A stretch of DNA of 64,000 bases from Fidelibacterota bacterium (GTDB lineage Bacteria > Fidelibacterota > UBA2242 > JAFGTP01), in contig JAFGTP010000023.1 in assembly GCA_016934035.1 (NCBI GenBank), positions 1-64,000 of the forward strand, in the 5' to 3' direction. Below are positions 35,542 to 44,581 of the stretch, piece after piece. Each line of letters begins with the position of its first letter. Positions within the stretch are counted from its first letter, which is position 1. Below the pieces are notes generated by a model. The model saw nothing but the letters and a program-made list of their open reading frames with translations, ran no database searches and was not told the DNA's origin. The position numbers were made by a program, and so were the translations under genes.

Positions 35542-36527
35542 TTTGATTTTCTATATTCGTCAAGCAGAGATTTAACTTTATTCAGGGTTTCCTGGGGGTA
35601 TAATTTACCAACCAGAGCCAGAGCTGTTTCATCGCCTGCCTGCTTGAACTGAGAAATGACACTTTCATTCTCCGGATCTACCAGTTTGATACCATTTTGC
35701 TGCAAGATGTCCATAGATTTTGCGTTTTCTTCCCGGGTTTGCAGTACGATTTGACGAATACCTTTTTGGGTTTCTTCAATTAAAATCGATTGCAATTCTT
35801 TCGGCAGGGATTCCATTTTTTTTCGGGTCATGAGAACGCCGCCCAGGGAGTGGGTGAGCGGATAATTAAGCATGAATTCAGCTTTGGTAAACCATTGCAT
35901 GGCGATACAGGCATAAGGTGAAATATAAAATCCATTGACCAGATTGGCTTGTAAAGAAGTATAGACATCGGTGACGTCCAGAGGAACGGCCGGAATATCC
36001 ATAACATCAAAGACTTCACGGGCCAGAGGATCGTCTTTCCAGAGCCACATTTTGGTATTTTGCAGATCCCGAGCATTTTGCACCTGGGTCTGGGTGAAAA
36101 GATAAACAAATCCTGTTTCGGCCCAACTCACAAAGTAGAATCCTTTTTCAAGGAATTTTTGCTGAAAGTCCGACAGCAGTGCATTAAAGACAAAATCTAC
36201 CTCTTCACTGTTTTGAAACATGAAGGGCAATTCCAGGACCCGGACTTCCGGCAGTATTTCGCCCAGACCAACTCCCGTAAAAGCAGCCGCATCAACTTGG
36301 CCGTATCGCATTTTTCGCAGCATGTCTATTTCACCGCCCATGACACCTCCGGCATAGGTCTTGAATTTGATTTTTCCGTCGGTAAGTTCAGTGATCCTGT
36401 CCTCAAAAGCGTGCATTTCTTTCATCCAGGAAGTACCTTCAGGTGCGATGGTAGCCATTTTGATGATAGTTTCATTGGCCGGAAGTATTGAGGTAAATAG
36501 AACAAAAAATATTAATATTTTTTTCAT
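35538..36527 (-). CDS. dctP: TRAP transporter substrate-binding protein (DctP-type)
   Basis: The 329-residue periplasmic binding protein. It has a signal peptide (about 1-18), then IIKMATIAPEGTSWMKEM, GVMGGEIDMLRKMRYGQVDAA, VLELPFMFQNSEEVD and WLWKDDPLAREVFDVM, characteristic of the DctP/TeaA family. Ligands in the family include dicarboxylates, sialic acid and ectoine; none can be chosen here. It follows TatT by ten bases with AGGGA before the ATG. Confidence 0.93.
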   Translation of the reverse strand: MKKILIFFVLFTSILPANETIIKMATIAPEGTSWMKEMHAFEDRITELTDGKIKFKTYAGGVMGGEIDMLRKMRYGQVDAAAFTGVGLGEILPEVRVLELPFMFQNSEEVDFVFNALLSDFQQKFLEKGFYFVSWAETGFVYLFTQTQVQNARDLQNTKMWLWKDDPLAREVFDVMDIPAVPLDVTDVYTSLQANLVNGFYISPYACIAMQWFTKAEFMLNYPLTHSLGGVLMTRKKMESLPKELQSILIEETQKGIRQIVLQTREENAKSMDILQQNGIKLVDPENESVISQFKQAGDETALALVGKLYPQETLNKVKSLLDEYRKSK

Positions 36528-36537
36528 GGTTTCCCTT

Positions 36538-37386
36538 TTAAAAATAGTCTGATTTTTTTTCTTTTAGAATTTGGGCTTTTTTCATGGCAATTGCATTTAA
36601 TAATCGGTAATCAGGATTTTGTTCCGGATTAAAGTGAAGAATTTCATCTATCAGTTGATCAAAAAGCGTTTCGTTGTAGGTCTGTCTGGCGTAATATTGG
36701 GCATAAAAAAGTTTCCCAAGAAGTATGTTATCGTTCATTTTTATATTGTTTAGGAAAAATTCTCTGCCCTTATCAGGATTACCACCCAGAATTCTGGGCC
36801 TGGCAGCATGATAAGCACCAAAAAAAAGGTCCACACTATAAAAGTAATAGGCTTCATCCAGTTCCAGACAACGTCTCATGATCAATTCAATTTTTGCCAG
36901 GTCTATCAGGTTTTCCGGTTTATCCAGATTTTGTAAGACGTAAAGCCCCCAGTTATAGCCGGTCCAGAAAAGAGCGGGAATATCCTGGGCGTCATATTGT
37001 TGCAACAATATTTCCAACTCTTTCGGTTTAACTGTGGTGTCAAATTTTTTCTTTTCGGGTAAACTTCTGATGCCATAATGGACACCGCGTACGTAAAGTT
37101 TTGAAGCTGCAACAGGATCCCTGTCTTCAACAAAACCGAAAGCATAAGCACCAAAGCCCTGCGCTGCCAGGCAATTCAAATCCTGGTTTTTCGGGTCCTT
37201 TTCAAGTAATAATTCGATGGTTTTTAAATTGTTTGCAAGAAAATGCTCTGCAATGGTCAAATCTTCTTCACGATAAAGCACAACCTGCCCGCTTTCCATA
37301 AATCCGGATGCGGAACGGACCACCATTTTATTGATGGTGCAGTTGGAAAGAAATATCAGAAATCCTAATAGAAAAATTTTTTTCAT
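36538..37386 (-). CDS. TatT-like lipoprotein associated with the TRAP transporter
   Basis: A 282-residue lipoprotein; the ATG at 37386 gives a clean signal with FLSNC (Cys16), while the in-frame ATG 51 bases upstream would add an odd leader. The body is helical with degenerate TPR-like repeats (LAAQGFGAYAFGFVEDRDPV, FWTGYNWGLYVL) as in TatT, the TRAP-associated TPR lipoprotein described in Treponema (Tp0956). In that system TatT forms trimers that bind the substrate-binding protein. It is the first gene of the TRAP operon here. Function assigned from family and context. Confidence 0.85.
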   Translation of the reverse strand: MKKIFLLGFLIFLSNCTINKMVVRSASGFMESGQVVLYREEDLTIAEHFLANNLKTIELLLEKDPKNQDLNCLAAQGFGAYAFGFVEDRDPVAASKLYVRGVHYGIRSLPEKKKFDTTVKPKELEILLQQYDAQDIPALFWTGYNWGLYVLQNLDKPENLIDLAKIELIMRRCLELDEAYYFYSVDLFFGAYHAARPRILGGNPDKGREFFLNNIKMNDNILLGKLFYAQYYARQTYNETLFDQLIDEILHFNPEQNPDYRLLNAIAMKKAQILKEKKSDYF

Positions 37387-37524
37387 ATGGAACCCATCTG
37401 TTATAAAATAAATATACTCGATATATTCTAAAATCAAAATAAAATATATGAAGAGAATTTTGGAATTATTTGGAATAGTCGAACAATAAATTTTATATTA
37501 CGAGCAATAAATAAGAGGACAATC

Positions 37525-38073
37525 ATGAATTGTGAGTTTATAAAACCTGGTTTGAAAAGACTGGTCTTGTTTGGCCTGATTATGATTGGCACCGGTTTTT
37601 TATATAATATGGTATCTCCTAACGGAATTCCGTTAATCATTAAAACAAGTAAAATAAAGGTGGGTGACGATATTCATAAAATTCCTGTTTTTCAGGGCAG
37701 AAATGACAATAAACCGGAACCCATAGAAATATCAGATATTACTCCTGTTGATTTGGAAAAAGCCATTGAGTTGTTCCACCAGACAGGACCATTATTCATT
37801 GATGTCAGAAGTGCTGAAGAATACGCACAGGGACACATACCGGGAGCCCTGAATTTTCCTCTGGAGTCTTTGGAGAATGGGGAAATTGATCTCCTGAATC
37901 TGGAACCGGACCAGGTTTTTGTATGTTATTGTAATGATCCTGATTGTGATTTAAGTCTGAAGGCAGCTGTTTTATTGCAGGAACAGGGGTTTACAAATAT
38001 TTTTTATTTTGCAGAAGGCTGGAATGATTGGATAAATGACGGAAACCAGGTATCGAGGGGAACAAAACCATGA
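37525..38073 (+). CDS. Membrane-anchored rhodanese-domain protein
   Basis: A 182-residue protein with one N-terminal membrane helix (about 10-30) and a rhodanese domain from about 75: FIDVRSAEEYAQGHIPGALN, then FVCYCNDPDCDLSLKAAVLL, where the Cys of YCNDPDC is the expected active site, and IFYFAEGWNDW. Rhodaneses transfer sulfane sulfur or act in redox sensing. The anchor implies a periplasmic domain. It overlaps the next gene by four bases (ATGA). Confidence 0.85.
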   Translation: MNCEFIKPGLKRLVLFGLIMIGTGFLYNMVSPNGIPLIIKTSKIKVGDDIHKIPVFQGRNDNKPEPIEISDITPVDLEKAIELFHQTGPLFIDVRSAEEYAQGHIPGALNFPLESLENGEIDLLNLEPDQVFVCYCNDPDCDLSLKAAVLLQEQGFTNIFYFAEGWNDWINDGNQVSRGTKP

Positions 38074-38528
38074 TGAAAGGTAATCATTACATCTGTTTTA
38101 TAGGATTTCTTAAAATCTTTTTAGGCATGTTGTTTTTATATGCAGCGATTGATAAAATTGTTTTTCCGGCCAGTTTTGCTGAGGTGATTTATCATTATCG
38201 GCTTGTGCCCCTGGGTTTTTTGAATATAAGCGCAATTATTATTCCCTGGATCGAGATTGGCATAGGTGTATTACTTTTGCTGGATGTCTGGAGTGAGGTT
38301 GCCTCATTCATTCTGATTCTGTTGACTTTTGCCTTTGTGGTGATGATAGCCTCAGCAATGGTACGTGGACTCAACATCGAATGTGGTTGTTTTTCACTGG
38401 ATTCCCACAATTCTTTTGTTGGCTGGAAGAGAATCATTGAGGACCTTTTGATGATAGCCGGAGGGTGCCTGATCTTACAGTTTGAGTATAAAAAACATCC
38501 TTCCGGAAACGGATCATCGTCAATATGA
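38070..38528 (+). CDS. MauE/DoxX-type redox-associated membrane protein
   Basis: A 152-residue inner-membrane protein of four helices matching the MauE/DoxX family: FLGMLFLYAAIDKIVFP, IIIPWIEIGIGVLLLL and ECGCFSLDSHN with two cysteines. Members are linked to periplasmic disulfide and sulfur chemistry, e.g. methylamine dehydrogenase maturation. Coupled to the rhodanese by overlap, so the two probably form a membrane sulfur/redox unit. Confidence 0.8.
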   Translation: MMKGNHYICFIGFLKIFLGMLFLYAAIDKIVFPASFAEVIYHYRLVPLGFLNISAIIIPWIEIGIGVLLLLDVWSEVASFILILLTFAFVVMIASAMVRGLNIECGCFSLDSHNSFVGWKRIIEDLLMIAGGCLILQFEYKKHPSGNGSSSI

Positions 38529-38818
38529 TTTGAAGATGGTCGAAGAAATTGATCCTGAGACAATTTATATTCTGATAAGGTTGTGAATTAATAAACACAA
38601 AAAGTTTCCAAGCCAATTTCAACTCTGTATTGTGGTGATGGAAGTCAATATTTCCAGATAATATACCATAATGAAAATATTTGATATTTGTATGAGGAAT
38701 AAATTTTCTGGACAATTCAAATTATTGAAAAAAATATTTCTCATATTGCATTCAATATTTTTTAATCCGATATTGAAAATTAGATTGAATTATTAATATC
38801 TAACTATTGAATTGAAAT
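38529..38818 (+). other. Intergenic region before the response regulator gene
   Basis: 290 AT-rich bases. The part before 38819 holds a short inverted repeat (TTAGAT ... ATCTAA) and no visible ribosome site. A 41-codon frame at 38671-38796 has no ribosome site or family and is not called. Confidence 0.3.
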
Positions 38819-40006
38819 ATGCACATTATTATAATTGATGACGAACAAACAAACTGCAGACTGCTGGAGATATACGTTGGCAAATGGGGATATCATTCGA
38901 TTTCTTTTACCAATAGCCTGGATGCCTATGAGTATTTAAAAAAAATGGATGAACCGGCTGTAGTCTGCATTGACTGGATGATGCCGTCAATGTCAGGCTT
39001 GGAAGTCCTTTCGAAGATTCGATCTGAAAGGCCGGATTTTCCCTTTTATTTCATTGTTTTGACAGCCAAGACCGGATTGGAAAGTATTATTGAGGCCCTG
39101 GATGCTGGAGCGGACGATTTTGTCACAAAACCTTTTGATGCCAAAGAATTACGAAGCCGTATCGGTGCCGGGCAACGGGTCGTGGAACTGGAGCATAAAT
39201 TAATCGAGCAGGACAAAAACCTTAAGCGAATCAACCGACAATTAAAAGAATCTCTTGAGATTATTGAACAGGATGTTAAAGCTGGCCGGGCCATACAGTT
39301 TAAATTATTACCAAGAAATCATAAAATAATCAATGATATCAGGTTTTCACACCATCTGGAACCCTCTCTCTATCTCAGTGGTGATTTTCTGGATTACTAT
39401 AAAATTGATGAACAATATGTAGGATTTTATTTTTTGGATGTTGCCGGGCATGGCGCATCATCGGCCTTTGTTACCATCTTCGTCAAAAGTTTTATATCCA
39501 ATTTTATTTCCAAAAATAAAAAGACCAGTGATAACTCCATCATCAATCCTGCCCTCATCGTAACTGAACTCAATGAAAGAATACTGGAAGCAAAAGTTGG
39601 GAAACATCTGACATTGTTCATCGGTGCCATTGATTCATTGAATTCCAAATTGATTTTTTGTAATGCTGGACAATTTCCTTTTCCGGTTATATTGTCGGAA
39701 AACAGGGCCTTGTACCTGGAAAAAAAGGGATTTCCGGTTGGGCTGATGCCGAGAGCGGTTTATAAAAATGAGGAATATGAACTGCCCCGGCAATGTAAAT
39801 TATTCTTTTTTTCCGATGGTCTTTTGGACATTATCCCCAAATCGGGCCTGAAAGAAAAGCAACAGTATATCCTTGATAATATTCATAACGACGCCGATTT
39901 TTATGATCGGGTTGTAGCAAAATTTTCGGATTTAAATGCTGAAGAATTACCCGATGATATTACCACACTGATAATTACAAAAGGAGAAGAATATGCCGAA
40001 AGGTGA
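38819..40006 (+). CDS. Response regulator with PP2C-type (SpoIIE/RsbU) serine phosphatase output
   Basis: A 395-residue cytoplasmic regulator. The receiver domain (about 1-120) has the acidic pair Asp7/Asp8, phospho-acceptor Asp52 in CIDWMMPSMSG, VLTAKT and FVTKPFDAKEL. A coiled linker (about 125-150) leads to a PP2C-like domain with SGDFLDYY, DVAGHGASSAFV, FSDGLLD and PDDITTL for metal binding. Such proteins dephosphorylate a STAS anti-sigma-factor antagonist in partner-switching. The next gene encodes a STAS protein and overlaps by 14 bases. No histidine kinase or anti-sigma kinase is adjacent. Confidence 0.92.
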   Translation: MHIIIIDDEQTNCRLLEIYVGKWGYHSISFTNSLDAYEYLKKMDEPAVVCIDWMMPSMSGLEVLSKIRSERPDFPFYFIVLTAKTGLESIIEALDAGADDFVTKPFDAKELRSRIGAGQRVVELEHKLIEQDKNLKRINRQLKESLEIIEQDVKAGRAIQFKLLPRNHKIINDIRFSHHLEPSLYLSGDFLDYYKIDEQYVGFYFLDVAGHGASSAFVTIFVKSFISNFISKNKKTSDNSIINPALIVTELNERILEAKVGKHLTLFIGAIDSLNSKLIFCNAGQFPFPVILSENRALYLEKKGFPVGLMPRAVYKNEEYELPRQCKLFFFSDGLLDIIPKSGLKEKQQYILDNIHNDADFYDRVVAKFSDLNAEELPDDITTLIITKGEEYAER

Positions 40007-40481
40007 ATATAAGTTTGCTCAAGACAAAAATAACTATTTTATTAAACTTTCCGGGCAATTGAAATATACGGAATGCAGCAACTTTTCATCTTTTATTAAT
40101 AAACTGGAACAGGATAAAAATTTTGATAATATTTTAACTGATTTAACAGAAACAACATATATCGACAGTACCAACCTCGGGCTGCTGGCAAAACTGGCCC
40201 AATTGGTGATCGAAAAATCCAATCATCGCATGACAGTTGTAACAACCAATGATGATGTGACAGAATTGTTGCACAATATCGGGTTTGATGATATTTGCCT
40301 ACTGGTTAACGAAACATCCAAACCAGATCATCATTACGACCACATATTGGGCATAGATGAAAAGGAAGAATCCATGGCAAAGGTTATGCTGGAGGCCCAT
40401 CGTCGATTGATGAATATGAACGATAAAAATGAAAAAGAATTTTGTAATGTTGTGGAATTGATGGAAAAGCAGATTAAGTGA
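39993..40481 (+). CDS. STAS-domain anti-sigma factor antagonist
   Basis: A 162-residue STAS protein with TDLTETTYIDSTNLGLLAK, where Ser59 is the expected phosphorylation site. Residues after about 110 form a charged C-terminal extension (DHILGIDEKEESMAKVML) not needed for the core fold. GGAG precedes the ATG inside the end of the phosphatase gene. It should be the substrate of the upstream PP2C; what it controls is unknown. Confidence 0.88.
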   Translation: MPKGEYKFAQDKNNYFIKLSGQLKYTECSNFSSFINKLEQDKNFDNILTDLTETTYIDSTNLGLLAKLAQLVIEKSNHRMTVVTTNDDVTELLHNIGFDDICLLVNETSKPDHHYDHILGIDEKEESMAKVMLEAHRRLMNMNDKNEKEFCNVVELMEKQIK

Positions 40482-40490
40482 ATGAAAAGT

Positions 40491-42104
40491 TTAATCAACA
40501 GGCTCTTTTTTAATTCCTGAAATATTTTTTAATAGGGCCTCTGCGGTCTTGATACCGTCAAGAGCTGAACTGACGATGCCACCGGCATGGCCGGCACCTT
40601 CCCCGCAAGGGTAAAGTCCTTTTATACTGATACTTTCATAACTATCCTGTGTTCTGACGATTCTGACAGGACTGGAACTGCGTGTTTCACCACAGTAGAC
40701 CACTACTTCCCGAAAATCAGGATAATTCAATTTCGAGATCATTTTCGGGATGGCATACTTCAGAGTAGTTTCCACAAAATTTGGTAAAATGCCATTAATA
40801 TTGGTGATTTGCATACGCCTGCAGGATGAATCATCGGGCAAAGAATCACTGGCTTTGTTATTGAGATAATCCGACAACCTGGCAGCAGGAACGAGGTAAG
40901 AGGAACCACCGGCCTTAAAAATTTTTTGCTCAATTGCTTCCTGAAAAAATAACCCTTCCAAAGCCGGATATTTTTCATCTTTGTAATTCGAATAATCCCT
41001 TTCATTGACTGGCACCAGGAAAGCTGCATTGGCCTTTTTTCCGTCTCTGGCTGACCAACTCATGCCATTGGTTGTCATCATTCCTGGAGAAGAGGCGCAG
41101 GGCATGACTTCTCCACCGGGACACATGCAAAAGGAGTAACATGCGCGGTAATCGCCTTCTTCTTTATGGGTCAGGCGAAAGGAGGCGGCCCCTAATTTAT
41201 TATTATTGGCAAAGGAGCCATATTGAGCTTCATTGACTTTGCTTTGGGGAAGTTCAACCCGCACGCCTATGGCAAAGGGTTTTGGAGCCAAAGCAATTCC
41301 CGTCGAAGAAAGATATCGATAAACATCTCTGGCGCTGTGTCCGATAGCCAAAATACAATTGGTTGTTTCAAAAACATCAGAATCCGAATGGACTTTGGAC
41401 AATGCTCCTTGTGATATTTCCAGGGATTTCATTTTGGTATTGAAATGAAAGGTGCCTCCCAATTGAATAATTTTATCTCTTATCCTGGGTATGATTTTCA
41501 GTAAAAGGTCGCTGCCTAAATGAGGTTCTGCATCAATTAAAATAGTATCCGGAGCTCCAAACTCAACCAGTTTTTGAAAAAAATATTGGGTTGTGATTCT
41601 GTCCTTACTGCGGGCAGTCAGTTTTCCGTCAGAAAATAATCCCGCGCCGCCTTCGCCAAAAAGGATATTGGACTCTGTATTCAGGCTGCCGGTTTTTAAA
41701 TAACTGGTGATTTGTCGGGCCCTTTCCAAGGCAGGTTCTCCACGCTCAATAATGACCGGTGAAACCCCGTTTTCAGCTAAAACCAGGGCAGCCATCAAGC
41801 CCGCAGGTCCAGCGCCAACCACGATGGGTTCCGGTCCCCGGTAATTTAGAATTTTTACAGATACACCCACTTTTGCCGGAGGTTTATATTGTTGAATGTC
41901 AGGGCTTTTCGCAATTTTCACATTGGTTTTTATTTCCACAGTCAGGATATAAACCGGTTGGTGTCGGGCATCCAGGCTACGTCGAATAATTTTGAAATAT
42001 TTGAGGTCTTTTGCCTGAATTTTTGCCAGCTGAAGGACTTTCTTTGCGACAACTTGGTCGGTGTAGTCCAGCCCGACTTTAATTTGGTTGATATGGTAGA
42101 TCAT
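40491..42104 (-). CDS. FAD-dependent dehydrogenase (COG2509-type)
   Basis: A 537-residue flavoprotein. PIVVGAGPAGLMAALVLAE near 95-113 binds FAD, GEGGAGLFSDGKLTARSKD is the family signature, CSFCMCPGGEV... type cysteines appear in CYSFCMCPGGEVMPCASSPG, and LYPCGEGAGHAGGIVSSALD is the C-terminal FAD motif. The N-terminal 90 residues are the usual small extra domain. Proteins of this kind are widespread but their substrate is unknown. It overlaps the nitroreductase stop by four bases. Confidence 0.88.
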   Translation of the reverse strand: MIYHINQIKVGLDYTDQVVAKKVLQLAKIQAKDLKYFKIIRRSLDARHQPVYILTVEIKTNVKIAKSPDIQQYKPPAKVGVSVKILNYRGPEPIVVGAGPAGLMAALVLAENGVSPVIIERGEPALERARQITSYLKTGSLNTESNILFGEGGAGLFSDGKLTARSKDRITTQYFFQKLVEFGAPDTILIDAEPHLGSDLLLKIIPRIRDKIIQLGGTFHFNTKMKSLEISQGALSKVHSDSDVFETTNCILAIGHSARDVYRYLSSTGIALAPKPFAIGVRVELPQSKVNEAQYGSFANNNKLGAASFRLTHKEEGDYRACYSFCMCPGGEVMPCASSPGMMTTNGMSWSARDGKKANAAFLVPVNERDYSNYKDEKYPALEGLFFQEAIEQKIFKAGGSSYLVPAARLSDYLNNKASDSLPDDSSCRRMQITNINGILPNFVETTLKYAIPKMISKLNYPDFREVVVYCGETRSSSPVRIVRTQDSYESISIKGLYPCGEGAGHAGGIVSSALDGIKTAEALLKNISGIKKEPVD

Positions 42105-42625
42105 GCGGAATATTGGTTTAATTTGATTTTTGAGTGGCAGAGTTCATCATCATAAACAGGGTGTTTCTCCTGGCTGGGGTGTCCCAGGGCGATGATGGAC
42201 AATATTCGAATATTTTTGGGAATATCCAGCAAGTTCTGGACAAATTCTTCCGATGAAGTTTTCTCATCGTGCATACGATTTCGAATCTGGATCCAGCAGG
42301 ACCCAAGATTCAGGCTTACAGCTGTTAATTGAAGGATAATGGCGGCAATGGAACAATCTTCAATCCAGACATCACTGATGGTTTCATTTCCTCCAATCAC
42401 AATGGCCAGGGGCGCATTTTTTAAAAATTGGGAGCCGCTTAATTTTGATTCTGCCAATTGTTCAACCAAAATTTTTGAATCCACAAATATAAATTCCCAG
42501 GGCTGTTTGTTGCGGGATGAAGGAGCGCGAAGTAAACATTCCTTCAATATTTTTAAGTCCTGCTCTGCAATTTTTTCATTAGAAAATTTTCGTACACTTT
42601 TTCGGTTTCTTAAAATTTTGATCAT
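42101..42625 (-). CDS. Nitroreductase-family flavoprotein
   Basis: A 174-residue FMN protein with RKSVRKFSNEKIAEQDLK at the start, APSSRNKQPWEFIFVD for flavin binding, VWIEDCSIAAIILQLTAVSL and IIALGHPSQEKHPV. These are the usual marks of the small NAD(P)H oxidoreductases that reduce nitro compounds or quinones. Probably co-transcribed with the FAD dehydrogenase. Physiological substrate unknown. Confidence 0.9.
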   Translation of the reverse strand: MIKILRNRKSVRKFSNEKIAEQDLKILKECLLRAPSSRNKQPWEFIFVDSKILVEQLAESKLSGSQFLKNAPLAIVIGGNETISDVWIEDCSIAAIILQLTAVSLNLGSCWIQIRNRMHDEKTSSEEFVQNLLDIPKNIRILSIIALGHPSQEKHPVYDDELCHSKIKLNQYSA

Positions 42626-42948
42626 TTGTAAACTCTATCAGTTAATAATCATTACAAAATTTATATTAAGAGTCAATAAATTCCTATTCAAAATATTGTT
42701 TAGAATAAAGTTGCAGTAATTACCCGCCAATCATCGGAAAACGATGTAAAATATATCCTAATTGAAACCTTGAAAAATTCCAAATAATCTTTAAATTTTA
42801 ACCGCTTTATATAAAGCAAAGGGATATGTTTTAGTATGACTGAAGAATGAATCTTGTTTTTCGATTATCTAAGGTTTAAATTTGCCTCAGAATAAATTTT
42901 GTTTTTCAGAATAAATAATTAAAAATTAATATATTAGATAGGTTTTTT
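42626..42948. promoter_or_regulatory. Divergent region upstream of parA with direct repeats
   Basis: 323 AT-rich bases between the divergent nitroreductase and parA. TTGTTTTTC occurs at 42854-42862 and 42899-42907, and TCAGAATAAAT at 42887-42897 and 42906-42916. A small hairpin CATCG/CGATG lies at 42732-42746. The repeats close to parA could be operator sites or a duplicated promoter. No parS-like 16-base palindrome was seen. Confidence 0.35.
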
Positions 42949-43725
42949 ATGGCGAAGATTATTACTGTTGCAAATCAAAAAGGTGGCGTTGGAAAGACAA
43001 CGACTTCTGTGAACATTGCAGCGGGTTTAGGTGTCTCAGAAGTAAAAACTTTGATAATTGACCTCGATCCACAGTCCAATGCAACTCAGGGATTGGGCCT
43101 TGATCCCAATGAAATTGAAAATAGTACTTATGAAATGGTTATTGAAAAAGAAAAGGTAAATTCCTGCATTACTGCGACGGAAATACCTTTTCTCGATATT
43201 GTTGCGGCAAATCCTCGCCTGGTTGGAGCCGAAATTGAACTGGTGTCAGTGATCGGCAGGGAATCGATCCTGAAAAAAGCGCTGGACCCGGTTCTCGATC
43301 AATATGAATATATCATTATTGATTGTCCCCCTTCGCTTGGATTGTTGACACTGAATGCACTGGCAGCTTCAAATTCTGTCCTTATTCCCATTCAATGTGA
43401 ATATTATGCCATGGAAGGACTTGGACAATTGCTGAACACAATACGATTGGTTCAGAAATCCCTCAACAAAAAATTGCAAATCGAAGGCGTATTGCTGACC
43501 ATGTTTGATGCCCGGCTCAGACTTTCTCAGGAAGTAGCGGACCAGATCAAAGACCATTTCAAAGAAAAATTGTACAAATCGATAATCAGAAGAAATGTAA
43601 GACTTGGCGAATCACCCAGTTTTGGAAAACCCATCATTCTGTATGATGCTTCCTCAGCCGGGTCCCAGGATTATATGAGTTTAGTTGGAGAAATACTGGA
43701 AAATGACGGCAAAAAAATTGGGTAG
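42949..43725 (+). CDS. parA: Chromosome-partitioning ATPase ParA (Soj)
   Basis: A 258-residue deviant-Walker ATPase: KGGVGKTTTS (11-20) with the signature Lys, LIIDLDPQSNATQG, IIIDCPPSLGLLTLNAL and RLSQEVADQIKDHF. It moves ParB-bound origin DNA on the nucleoid. Chromosomal type by length and by the adjacent parB. The 3' end overlaps parB by 23 bases. Confidence 0.95.
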   Translation: MAKIITVANQKGGVGKTTTSVNIAAGLGVSEVKTLIIDLDPQSNATQGLGLDPNEIENSTYEMVIEKEKVNSCITATEIPFLDIVAANPRLVGAEIELVSVIGRESILKKALDPVLDQYEYIIIDCPPSLGLLTLNALAASNSVLIPIQCEYYAMEGLGQLLNTIRLVQKSLNKKLQIEGVLLTMFDARLRLSQEVADQIKDHFKEKLYKSIIRRNVRLGESPSFGKPIILYDASSAGSQDYMSLVGEILENDGKKIG

Positions 43726-44578
43726 CAGACTTGGTAAAGGAATTTCGGCAATAATACCGGAAGTACCGGAGATTGTAGAATCAGCCAGTAAAATTTTTGA
43801 AATTAAACTTTCTGATATCAAAACCAACCGCCATCAACCCAGAAAATCCTTTAATCCTGAAGCCATGCAGGAACTAGTGGATTCAATCCGTGAAAATGGC
43901 CTAATTCAGCCCATTACCGTCCGGCCTGTAGATAATGGATATGAATTAATTGCCGGCGAAAGACGGTTTCGGGCCTGTGTTGAATTAAATTTTGAACAGG
44001 TTCCCGCCCATGTTCTACCGGTCACCAGTGATGTCGCCATGATGGAACTGGCACTGATTGAAAATGTACAGCGTGAAGACCTGAACCCGATTGAAGAGTC
44101 AGAGGGCTATTATGTGCTTGCTTCCACCTTTGATATGTCTCATGAAGAAATCGCAAAAAAAGTCGGAAAAAAACGCTCCAGTATTACCAATTCAATCCGC
44201 TTATTAAATTTGCCCCGGTTAATTATCGATGATTTGAGAGCCGGAAAACTCAGCGCCGGACATGCCCGGCCCTTGCTGAATATTGAGAATGAACAGCAGC
44301 AGTTGAATTTATGGCGACGAATTATCGATGAAGGTCTGTCAGTCCGGGCTACAGAAACCCTTGCCAAAGGATTGAAGGATATCAATATCAGGACAATCTC
44401 AAAACCTGTTGAAACCAAGTCCTCCTTTGCCAGGGAAATAGAAGAAAAAATGATGCACATTGTCGGAACAAAAGTCAATCTCAGGGGAAACCAATCAAAA
44501 GGAACAATAGAGATTAAATATTATTCAGAAGAAGATTTGACCCGCCTTCTTGACCTGTTTCAAACAATTGAGGAATAA
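43703..44578 (+). CDS. parB: Chromosome-partitioning protein ParB (Spo0J)
   Basis: A 291-residue CTPase/DNA-binding protein. KLGSRLGKGISAIIP is the N-terminal ParA-interaction region, GLIQPITVRP and GERRFRACVE mark the CTP-binding domain, the helix-turn-helix spans HEEIAKKVGKKRSSITNSIR, and AGKLSAGHARPLL follows. The C-terminal dimer domain ends at EE. The ATG at 43703 was preferred to a TTG at 43685. It should spread from parS sites, none of which was found here. Confidence 0.95.
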   Translation: MTAKKLGSRLGKGISAIIPEVPEIVESASKIFEIKLSDIKTNRHQPRKSFNPEAMQELVDSIRENGLIQPITVRPVDNGYELIAGERRFRACVELNFEQVPAHVLPVTSDVAMMELALIENVQREDLNPIEESEGYYVLASTFDMSHEEIAKKVGKKRSSITNSIRLLNLPRLIIDDLRAGKLSAGHARPLLNIENEQQQLNLWRRIIDEGLSVRATETLAKGLKDINIRTISKPVETKSSFAREIEEKMMHIVGTKVNLRGNQSKGTIEIKYYSEEDLTRLLDLFQTIEE

Positions 44579-44581
44579 AAT

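Noticed and set aside
38671-38796. 41-codon open frame before the response regulator
   Set aside because: No ribosome site and only AT-driven composition (Ile, Phe, Lys); probably chance.
42626-42948. parS site near parAB
   Set aside because: No 16-base palindrome like TGTTTCACGTGAAACA was seen here or around parB; it may lie elsewhere.
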